A stretch of 39,790 bases of DNA, from the NCBI RefSeq assembly GCF_905207245.1, contig NZ_CAJLKP010000056.1, positions 1-39,790 of the forward strand, read 5' to 3'. Every line of letters starts with the position of its first letter. The stretch's first letter is position 1. The translations under genes and the position numbers were made by a program. The stretch is from an uncultured Bacteroides sp. (GTDB taxonomy: Bacteria; Bacteroidota; Bacteroidia; Bacteroidales; Bacteroidaceae). Shown here in pieces: positions 33,187-39,790 of the stretch. The notes beneath the pieces were generated by a model, which saw nothing but the letters and a program-made list of their open reading frames with translations, searched no databases and had not been told where the DNA came from.

Positions 33187-33744
33187 ATGGAAAACCAAAT
33201 CATCGAAAAAGTCGATTTCACCATCGACAAACTGGAACCCAACTACTACGAATGTACCTTCGACAAATGCAACTTCTCCGGCCAGAGCATCGGCAGAGTT
33301 ATCTTTGAGAGATGCACCTTCAAAGAATGCAACCTGTCACTGGTGAAAGCCAGCAACACCTCCTGGCTGGACGTCCTCTTCACCGACTGCAAGATGACAG
33401 GTATCAACTTCACCCTCAGCAACCGCTTCGGCCTGTCCGTGGAGTTCCGCAACTGCCTCCTCTCCTATGCCCTTTTCACCGAAATGAAGCTGAAAGGCAC
33501 CCGCTTCACACGCTGCGACCTGCAAAATGCCGACTTCATGGAGACACAACTCCCTGAAGCCAAGTTCACCGAGTGCGACCTCTGCTACGCCTCCTTCCAC
33601 CACACCAACCTGGAAAAAGCCGATTTCAGCACCGCCCGCAACTACGCCCTGAACCCTGCCGCCAACCGCCTGAAGAAAGCCCGGTTCTCCCGCTACGGCC
33701 TGGAAGGACTGCTGACGGGATTAGGAATAGAAGTTGTTGATTAA
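33187..33744 (+). CDS. Pentapeptide-repeat protein, McbG/Qnr-like
   Basis: A 185-residue right-handed beta-helix protein with A(D/N)LxX-type repeats throughout (for example CTFDKCNFSG, CTFKECNLS, CDLQNADFME, CDLCYASFHH). The C-terminal tail (NPAANRLKKARFSRYGLEGLL) fits the dimerisation end of Qnr and McbG, which mimic DNA and protect gyrase. The length is near that of McbG (187). Gyrase protection here is inference. Its last 24 bp overlap the 3' end of the histidine kinase on the other strand. Confidence 0.88.
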   Translation: MENQIIEKVDFTIDKLEPNYYECTFDKCNFSGQSIGRVIFERCTFKECNLSLVKASNTSWLDVLFTDCKMTGINFTLSNRFGLSVEFRNCLLSYALFTEMKLKGTRFTRCDLQNADFMETQLPEAKFTECDLCYASFHHTNLEKADFSTARNYALNPAANRLKKARFSRYGLEGLLTGLGIEVVD

Positions 33745-35331
33745 CATTTCATTGTGTAATTGAGGAGTGGGTGCTGTAGCACAAGGCAATGTAACCCAAA
33801 ACGTAGTACCGACACCCACTTCCGAAGCCACCCCAATGGTTCCGCCCATACTCTCTGCTATAGACTTGCAAATGGGCAACCCTAACCCGACCCCTTGCAC
33901 AAAAGAGTCCACTTTCTCGAAACGGTCGAAAACCACCGGAAGTTTATCCTGCGGAATACCGCAGCCTGTATCTTTCACACTAATCTTGACACCCCCGTCT
34001 GCCATGCTGTACGCTATATCAATATGGCCGCTTTGGGTGTTTTTCAGAGCGTTCGACAGGAAGTTGCTCAATATCCGTTTGACATACTGAGCGTCAAGTT
34101 CCACCATATAATCCTGTTCCGGTTTATCCACCCGGACATCCAGCTTTCCGCCAGCCTTCATCCTGCACTCGGCGGCACTTTCCACAATGAGGTCCGACAG
34201 ACAGAACCATGCAGGATACAGTTCAAAGTCACCCGCCTCCAACTTCGAAAGTTCCAGAACATCGTCCACCACCTTCAATAAAAGTGCGTTGTTATGCTGT
34301 ATCAACTGATTATATTCCTTTTTCTCTTCCATGTCGTCCGTCATAGTCAGTACGCTTGAGAAACCGACGATAGAATTCAACGGAGTACGTATCTCATGGC
34401 TCATATTGGCAATAAAGGCAGACTTCAGCCTGTTGGCTTCTTCCGCTTTCTCTTTTGCTTCCCGCAAGTCCTGCTCCAGTGTCTTTCTTTTATCAATCAT
34501 CAGAGTTCCCCCCACCAGGACAACCGGTTCGCCATCTTCATCATACTGATATATGGCTCCGTAGATTTCCCTCCACGAAAGAGTGCCGTCTTCATCCCGA
34601 AACAGGAATTCCTCGTCAAAGAAGTCCGTTTCCTTTCGTTTCAGTCTGTCCAATGCCCGGTGGATGTTCTCCCTGTATTCCGGCAGGATAAACTGCAGAT
34701 GTTCGTCGGCATCTACTATTCTGTCCGTTCCACCTTCACCATCTCTTTTCCAGGTAATCTCTTTACGCCGCAAATCCCATGTCCACAGCTTCATACCGGT
34801 AGCTTTCAACAGCAAGCGATGCTGAATGTCCAGTTGTTCCAACTGACACCGCTTCTCTGCCGCTTCCGTGACGTCCACCGCCGCACTAATCAGCCAGCGG
34901 GGCTCGCCCTTGTAGTACAACAACTGCTTATACATATTCAATACATGTTCGCACCCATCAGCCAATATCAGATGCTGAAAGGTGTTCGATTGGCCGGAAC
35001 GTATCGTTTCCCGGTCTGTCTGTTGAAAGGCGGAACAAATTTCGGGAGGCAGAACACTTGCGTTCTTCCCGATCAGGTCGTCCTGAGAGACACTATATAA
35101 ATCTTCAGATTTCTTGTTCCAAAAGAGATAGTTACAGTTATCCTTAATGTCCTTCACCGTAGTCGGAATAGGAAGATTATTCAGCAACTCCCGCATCAGG
35201 AAATTGTCTTCCTTCATTTCTTCCCACTCTTTTACTGATATGCCATGAAGTTTATACAATCGGAAATAATAGACTACCGCTACAATTGAAACAACAAAAG
35301 CAATTTGGATTGCCAGACACAATATAGACAT
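33721..35331 (-). CDS. PAS-domain histidine kinase
   Basis: A 536-residue sensor kinase with one N-terminal membrane segment (about 5-24) and no sizeable periplasmic part, so it senses from the cytosol or membrane. Two PAS-like domains (about 45-155, ending in WLISAAVDVTE; and about 175-285) are followed by HisKA with His312 (SHEIRTPLN) and a full HATPase_c domain (N box SNFLSNALKNT, G1 DTGCGI, FDRFEK, G2 GVGLGLPI). No receiver domain or response regulator gene lies next to it. It converges on the pentapeptide gene with a 24-bp overlap. Confidence 0.88.
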   Translation of the reverse strand: MSILCLAIQIAFVVSIVAVVYYFRLYKLHGISVKEWEEMKEDNFLMRELLNNLPIPTTVKDIKDNCNYLFWNKKSEDLYSVSQDDLIGKNASVLPPEICSAFQQTDRETIRSGQSNTFQHLILADGCEHVLNMYKQLLYYKGEPRWLISAAVDVTEAAEKRCQLEQLDIQHRLLLKATGMKLWTWDLRRKEITWKRDGEGGTDRIVDADEHLQFILPEYRENIHRALDRLKRKETDFFDEEFLFRDEDGTLSWREIYGAIYQYDEDGEPVVLVGGTLMIDKRKTLEQDLREAKEKAEEANRLKSAFIANMSHEIRTPLNSIVGFSSVLTMTDDMEEKKEYNQLIQHNNALLLKVVDDVLELSKLEAGDFELYPAWFCLSDLIVESAAECRMKAGGKLDVRVDKPEQDYMVELDAQYVKRILSNFLSNALKNTQSGHIDIAYSMADGGVKISVKDTGCGIPQDKLPVVFDRFEKVDSFVQGVGLGLPICKSIAESMGGTIGVASEVGVGTTFWVTLPCATAPTPQLHNEMLINNFYS

Positions 35332-35471
35332 TGTATATACAGATTTTTGCCGTTATTATTTTACAAAGGAATAAAATATCGCAAAAACAACCGATATACA
35401 GTTTGTCATACATATAAAGAATTGTCCCCAAATGTATTAAAAAAAGTAATATCACACTGATATACAAGATA
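35332..35471. other. Intergenic spacer with weak promoter
   Basis: A near-match -7 element TTCCTTTG (minus strand, 35364-35371) lies 33 nt upstream of the PAS kinase start. No clear terminator after the TPR-AraC gene is visible. Confidence 0.35.
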
Positions 35472-37208
35472 TTACTTTCTCAATTCTTTCTCTGCATTCT
35501 TAAACTCGGAAGGAGTCATTCCCGTCCTTGCCTTGAACAATTGGTGGAAAGTAGGCATACTGTTGATGCCTGACGCTTCGGCAATGGCACGCAATGTATA
35601 TTCAGGATGTTCCTTCAATAAATGCATGGCATAATTCAAGCGGAGATTATTGAGATACCCGTTCAGATTGGTGTCCGTATTCTCTTTTATCATCCGGGCA
35701 AAACGGGTATTGTTCATCTTGACCATCCGGGCAAGTTCTTCTCTCGATATGTCGGCGGACAGATACAGTTCGTCCCGTTTGATGATATAATCCAGCTTGC
35801 CGAAAATCATCTTGTTCATCTGGGCTTCCTCTTCGTTGCCGTCGGATGCTTCCGGTTCTGTCTGCCCGGTCTCCGGAAAAGGTTGGTCTTCCGACACTCT
35901 CTCGGCATCAGCCTGCAAGCGGTTCATCTCCGTCTGCATGGACATCTGCTCGTTGATGCGCTGCACCAGCACTTGGTTCTTACGCTTGATTTTGCGGTTT
36001 TGCAGCCACATGCGCCACAGGAAGAACAGTGATAACAAGGAAACACAGAAGATGAAGACTAATGTAATGGTGCGTATGGTTAGTTGGAAAGCCTGTTCCG
36101 CAATGCGGGCTTCCTTCTCGTTCACTTCGTAAAGGTTGTCCAGTTCCAATGCGGCATTGGTTTTATCACGCCGATAGATGCTGTCCGTTATGGACAGGAT
36201 GGAAGCACGCAGCGCGGCGACTTTCTCATAGTCTTTCAGGGCAAGATAGGCGTCTATCTCCCGTTGCAGAACGCCAACGTACTGGATATTCAAGGTATCT
36301 TGCCGGCGCATCAGCTCCTTGAAGTCGCGGCAATGGTCGAGTACGGCCTGATACTGCTTGGTTACGAGCAGGTACGGGGTGGCATCACGCTTGCCGGCAG
36401 GAGTGTTATAGGCATGGGTGGACTGGTATTTTTTATGATACTCCTTCCCACGCTCCACATCTCCCAGCAAATGGCAGATGCGAGACAATTTGGAATAGAC
36501 ATATCCGTATTGCTGGTCGAGGAAAGCCTCACGCACTTCCGGATTGCCTTTCATTCCGTCCAACAGCTTCTCACGCTGCAAACCTACCTGCAAGGCATCT
36601 TTCAGCCGGTTATCATTAATCAGATATCCCATCTTTACCCCATAGAAGTAGGAGAGCATCGACTTGCTCAGTTTATCTTTCCTGCCATCCAGCAGGGCGA
36701 TTGCCTTATCGAAAAGCTCATACCCTTCCTCTTTCAATGACAGCATCCATTTGTTCTCGCCCATACAGAAGAGTAACTTACATTCCGACTGCCGGTCGTC
36801 GAGCCTGCGTGCCAGTTCCAGCCCTTCAACCGCGTAACGGTTGCTTTCCTTATATTCGCTCAGGGTATGGGAGAGGTCGGCCAGGGTTATGGTCATCTTC
36901 AACAAGTGGTCAGGATGGTTCCCGGAGATAGAATCATATACATAAGCCCGGCGGGCATAGTGGAATGCCGATTTATCCTGATACAGGTATGAGTAGACCA
37001 TGCTACGCAAATCATCCACCATGTATATGGGCAACGCTTGCTTTGTTTCAGCTTCATCCAGCAGTTGCAACGCGCGTTCCGGTTCATCCATATAGATGTC
37101 CGTGATATACTGTTCCGTATATATATCCTTTGTTTCTTTATCTCCGCTTGCCAAGGCAGATGCTGACAGAAAGCCTAACAAGAGGAGACATATATAGAAA
37201 TGTCTCAT
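35472..37208 (-). CDS. Membrane TPR-AraC one-component regulator
   Basis: A 578-residue protein joining a signal peptide (cleaved near ALASGD), a periplasmic TPR-like region (about 30-370), one membrane segment (about 385-408), a coiled-coil linker and an AraC-type double helix-turn-helix at the C-terminus (SREELARMVKMNNTRFARMI and LRAIAEASGINSMPTFHQLF, ending MTPSEFKN). The DNA-binding domain would work from the membrane, transmitting a periplasmic cue directly. It starts 4 nt after the Fur-family gene and belongs to the P-ATPase operon. The signal is unknown; envelope metal stress is suggested by context only. Confidence 0.87.
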   Translation of the reverse strand: MRHFYICLLLLGFLSASALASGDKETKDIYTEQYITDIYMDEPERALQLLDEAETKQALPIYMVDDLRSMVYSYLYQDKSAFHYARRAYVYDSISGNHPDHLLKMTITLADLSHTLSEYKESNRYAVEGLELARRLDDRQSECKLLFCMGENKWMLSLKEEGYELFDKAIALLDGRKDKLSKSMLSYFYGVKMGYLINDNRLKDALQVGLQREKLLDGMKGNPEVREAFLDQQYGYVYSKLSRICHLLGDVERGKEYHKKYQSTHAYNTPAGKRDATPYLLVTKQYQAVLDHCRDFKELMRRQDTLNIQYVGVLQREIDAYLALKDYEKVAALRASILSITDSIYRRDKTNAALELDNLYEVNEKEARIAEQAFQLTIRTITLVFIFCVSLLSLFFLWRMWLQNRKIKRKNQVLVQRINEQMSMQTEMNRLQADAERVSEDQPFPETGQTEPEASDGNEEEAQMNKMIFGKLDYIIKRDELYLSADISREELARMVKMNNTRFARMIKENTDTNLNGYLNNLRLNYAMHLLKEHPEYTLRAIAEASGINSMPTFHQLFKARTGMTPSEFKNAEKELRK

Positions 37209-37212
37209 ACGC

Positions 37213-37650
37213 TCAATCGTCTGTGTCTATTTTCTTATGGACTGCGCAGTCGGCGCAAATCCCCTTGATTACATAATTAATTCCCGTCTGCATGAATCCC
37301 TCCGGAAGCGAGACTGACGGGGCGTGCACACTCCGGATGCAATAGGTTTTATGGCAACGCTCGCAATAGAAGTGCATGTGCTGGTCTTCCACCGTACACA
37401 TGCAGCAGTCTTCGCAAACGGCATACTTCAATGAACCGCTTCCATCGTCCACACCATGTATCAGGTGGTGGGAAAGGAACAGGGTCAGTGTCCGGAAAAT
37501 AGTGGATTTATCAACCGTATCGAGTTTCTCTTCCAAATCTGCCATGGACACAGCCCGCCTCATCTCCATCATGGTGCGGAGAATCAACAGCCTCATCGCT
37601 GTAGGTTTGATATCCCGAAGGGACAATTTATGTAGATATACGTCTTTCAT
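37213..37650 (-). CDS. Fur-family metal-responsive repressor
   Basis: A 145-residue winged-helix regulator of the Fur family. The DNA-binding part has STIFRTLTLF in the recognition helix. The metal sites are visible in HMHFYCERC (His91, His93, Cys96, Cys99) and the second zinc-site pair ICADC (Cys132, Cys135). It has an additional Cys cluster (CEDCCMC, 79-85), which is unusual. It starts 5 nt after the P-ATPase gene and ends 4 nt before the TPR-AraC gene. Which metal it senses (zinc, cadmium or other) cannot be told; the neighbour suggests zinc-like ions. Confidence 0.9.
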   Translation of the reverse strand: MKDVYLHKLSLRDIKPTAMRLLILRTMMEMRRAVSMADLEEKLDTVDKSTIFRTLTLFLSHHLIHGVDDGSGSLKYAVCEDCCMCTVEDQHMHFYCERCHKTYCIRSVHAPSVSLPEGFMQTGINYVIKGICADCAVHKKIDTDD

Positions 37651-37655
37651 ACTAC

Positions 37656-39605
37656 TCAGAACTTCTTACCTAATATGCGGACCGAATTGAGAACAACTAG
37701 CAAAGCCACTCCGACATCGGCAAACACCGCCGCCCATAGCGTGGCAAAGCCAAAGGCGCCCGCAATCAGAACCAATATTTTCACGGTGATAGCACCGATA
37801 ATATTTTGCATCACAATCCGTCTTGTGGCCCGTCCGATGGAAATGGCTGTCGCCACCCGCGACGGTTGGTCGGTCTGGATAACTACATCTGCACTTTCGA
37901 TAGCGGCATCCGAACCCAGCCCTCCCATCGCAATCCCCACATCACTGAGAGCCAGTACGGGAGCGTCATTCATACCATCGCCCACAAAGGCTACGGACAC
38001 GTCCGGGGCAGAATTGAGCTGTTCCAGATGGACGGCTTTATCTTCGGGAAGCAGGTCACCGTAAGCCTTGTCAATGCCCAATTCTGCGGCAAAGATATCA
38101 ACAATCTCTTGTTTATCACCGGATAACATTTGAATATTATCTATTTTTAAAGCCTTTATTTTTTTTATAGCATCCGTGGCATCCTCCTTCAAAGTGTCCG
38201 AAAGCAGCAGGCAACCGGCATACTGCCCGTCGATGGCACAGACAACGACAGTGGCCACACAGTCCGTAAGTTCTCCGGGTACGGATATCTTGCGGTCCTT
38301 CAACAGGCGGATGTTGCCGACAAGGACTTTGCGGCTCCCTACTTCGGCCTCCAGACCATAGCCTGCCAGTTCATTCAATGTAGTTACTTCCAGAGGTTCC
38401 ACACCCCGTTCGGCTGCGAAGCGGGCAACGGCTTGTGCCACAGGATGGGTGCTCTTCTTTTCTACGGACAGCACCAGTCGCAGCAATTCATCTTCCGGCA
38501 GACCGGCCGCCTGTATGGACGTCACGCGGAAACTACCGGTGGTCAGCGTGCCTGTTTTGTCGAAGACGATGGCATTCACGCGGGTGATGGCATCCAGATA
38601 ATTGCTTCCCTTAAACAGGATACCCATACGGGAAGCCGCCCCTATTCCTCCGAAATAGCCCAACGGGATGCTGATAATCAGTGCGCACGGGCAGGATATT
38701 ACGAGGAACACCAGCCCACGATAGAGCCAATCGTTGAATACATAGTCGAAGCCCGGATGCACCGCCGCAACAAGTGCGGGAAGGGCTACTATCAGGACAG
38801 CCAGAAGCACGACTATCGGTGTATAGATGCGAGCGAACCGCCGGATAAACAGTTCGGCAGGCGCTTTGCGCTCTGCTGCGTCCTGCACAAGGTTAAGGAT
38901 GCGTGCCAGCGTGCTGTGGTCGTAAGGTTTCGTCACCAGTATGCGCACTGCCTGTCCGCTGACAATCATACCGGCAAGGACATCACCGCCTGCGGAAACA
39001 TTGCGGGGCATGCTCTCCCCGGTCAGCGCGGAAGTATCGAAAACGGCCTGCGGGTTTTGCAGAGTTCCGTCCAGAGGGACACGTTCGCCGGGTTTTACTT
39101 CAATGGTTTCTCCCACATTGACGTCGCGGGGAGAGACTGTGCGGAGCGTGTTTTCACGATATACATCCACCCGTTCGGGGCGCACATCGAGCAGGCCACG
39201 GATATTGCGGGTAGCCTGGTTCACGGCTTTATCCTGCAACATCTCTCCCAGGGTATAGAGTAGCATCACGGCAAGCGCTTCCGGATATTCTCCGATATAG
39301 AATGCTCCGAGGGAGGCTAAGGCCATCAGGGAGAATTCATTGAACCAGTCTTTCCGCAAGATGCCCTCCCATGCTTCGCGCATCACAGGAAGTCCCACGG
39401 GCAGGAAGCCCAACAGGAACCAGCAGAATTCAACCACCGGATGGCTGAATCCTACCCATTCCTGATGCTGGAAAATGATACCCGTGATAAGGAATATACC
39501 TGATAGCACCGGAGCTCCTATCTTACGGATTATAGATTGCTCTTTCTCTTTGCTCTGCGGAGAAGTATGTGTATGTGCACAACAACACTGACATTTTGTT
39601 TCCAT
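37656..39605 (-). CDS. P1B-type heavy-metal ATPase (Zn/Cd type)
   Basis: A 649-residue inner-membrane metal exporter. The N-terminus lacks a full HMA domain but has a Cys/His cluster (CQCCCAHTHTS). Motifs are SALTGES for the actuator, the ion site C305-P-C307 (SCPCAL), phosphorylation site Asp349 (DKTGTLT), the HP motif (THPVA), and GDGMNDAPVLALSDVG. The last membrane helices (ADVGVALLVVLNSVRIL) carry the Asp typical of Zn/Cd/Pb pumps rather than the residues of copper pumps. It leads an operon with a Fur-family repressor and a TPR-AraC regulator, and has a promoter and a palindromic site upstream. Confidence 0.94.
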   Translation of the reverse strand: METKCQCCCAHTHTSPQSKEKEQSIIRKIGAPVLSGIFLITGIIFQHQEWVGFSHPVVEFCWFLLGFLPVGLPVMREAWEGILRKDWFNEFSLMALASLGAFYIGEYPEALAVMLLYTLGEMLQDKAVNQATRNIRGLLDVRPERVDVYRENTLRTVSPRDVNVGETIEVKPGERVPLDGTLQNPQAVFDTSALTGESMPRNVSAGGDVLAGMIVSGQAVRILVTKPYDHSTLARILNLVQDAAERKAPAELFIRRFARIYTPIVVLLAVLIVALPALVAAVHPGFDYVFNDWLYRGLVFLVISCPCALIISIPLGYFGGIGAASRMGILFKGSNYLDAITRVNAIVFDKTGTLTTGSFRVTSIQAAGLPEDELLRLVLSVEKKSTHPVAQAVARFAAERGVEPLEVTTLNELAGYGLEAEVGSRKVLVGNIRLLKDRKISVPGELTDCVATVVVCAIDGQYAGCLLLSDTLKEDATDAIKKIKALKIDNIQMLSGDKQEIVDIFAAELGIDKAYGDLLPEDKAVHLEQLNSAPDVSVAFVGDGMNDAPVLALSDVGIAMGGLGSDAAIESADVVIQTDQPSRVATAISIGRATRRIVMQNIIGAITVKILVLIAGAFGFATLWAAVFADVGVALLVVLNSVRILGKKF

Positions 39606-39633
39606 AATCTTAATCTTATTATTTTGTCCGGTA

Positions 39634-39641
39634 CAAAGGTA
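39634..39641 (-). promoter_or_regulatory. Promoter -7 element of P-ATPase operon
   Basis: TACCTTTG on the minus strand, 28 nt before the ATG at 39605. Confidence 0.6.
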
Positions 39642-39653
39642 AGGGATGGGGAG

Positions 39654-39668
39654 TGCAACCGGGTTGCA
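39654..39668. promoter_or_regulatory. 7-1-7 palindrome, possible Fur-family operator
   Basis: TGCAACC-G-GGTTGCA is a perfect 7-1-7 inverted repeat, 12 bp upstream of the -7 box of the P-ATPase operon. The 7-1-7 layout is that of Fur-family boxes, and the operon encodes such a repressor, which makes autoregulation plausible. Confidence 0.45.
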
Positions 39669-39676
39669 AAAGGCTT

Positions 39677-39712
39677 ATACTTTTTCTTTCGCTTGCCCGA
39701 AAGAAAAAGTAT
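39677..39712. repeat. Perfect 15-bp hairpin
   Basis: ATACTTTTTCTTTCG (39677-39691) and CGAAAGAAAAAGTAT (39698-39712) pair perfectly around the 6-nt loop CTTGCC. A partial copy of the arm (AAAAAGAAAG, 39715-39724) and GGGCCCGGGC follow. It may be a terminator of a gene outside the window or a dispersed repeat. The remaining sequence to 39790 holds no gene I can support. Confidence 0.7.
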
Positions 39713-39790
39713 CAAAAAGAAAGGGCCCGGGCTCAGTCTACGGTGCTACTCCGGTACTGCCATTCGCAGACGGGGCTCAAACTCGCTACG

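Noticed and set aside
38433..39263. A 276-codon open frame on the plus strand
   Set aside because: It is antisense to the P-type ATPase with all its motifs; it is a shadow of the G+C-rich coding strand.

Overview
The window reads as chromosomal DNA of a gut Bacteroides (order Bacteroidales). The main grounds are the recurring TAnnTTTG -7 promoter element upstream of most transcription units, a FeoA-FeoB fusion, a Rho factor with a very long disordered insert, membrane histidine kinases with periplasmic TPR sensors, a Ser-type sulfatase, and a CapA lipoprotein. There is no plasmid, phage or conjugative module. Most of it is housekeeping DNA with short accessory stretches between.

Region 1 (1-5301): the 5' part of a tRNA-Cys gene, the feoAB-type ferrous iron importer with its small Cys-rich partner, tilS divergent from it, a large perfect palindrome, and a flavodoxin/ferredoxin (EFR1-type) gene. 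Region 2 (5314-17033): rho with a long leader, a sulfatase, a translationally coupled pair of TPR histidine kinases in which the second has lost its ATP-binding motifs, then ffh, folD, a CapA-like lipoprotein and tRNA-His. Several of these units end in clear hairpin terminators. Region 3 (17068-22053): a tripartite efflux operon (TolC-like, HlyD/EmrA-like, EmrB-like) followed by an AraC regulator. Region 4 (22054-23262): repeat-rich intergenic DNA with a long heptad-repeat hairpin, a small unknown gene and a split micro-ORF.

Region 5 (23263-29563) is the most interesting block. A seven-gene operon (aldo/keto reductase, CMD-cupin fusion, ACMSD-like amidohydrolase, ABM monooxygenase, flavin reductase-like protein, flavodoxin lipoprotein, cupin lipoprotein) is divergent from an AraC regulator. 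Five of the seven products carry export signals, which suggests an envelope-located redox or ring-chemistry pathway, perhaps for quinones or electrophiles. Its substrate is unknown to me.

Region 6 (29567-33744): a dead fragment of a sugar O-acetyltransferase, a B12-binding radical SAM protein (DUF4080 type), an Rpn-family PD-(D/E)XK protein with an in-frame 12-bp repeat, and a two-gene unit of an HU-like protein and a Qnr/McbG-like pentapeptide protein. That unit is preceded by three tandem 22-bp repeats, each of which can fold as a hairpin. Region 7 (33721-39790): a PAS histidine kinase, then an operon of a Zn/Cd-type P-ATPase, a Fur-family repressor and a membrane TPR-AraC regulator, preceded by a 7-1-7 palindrome that looks like a Fur-family operator.

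All calls come from reading the sequence; no database search was run.
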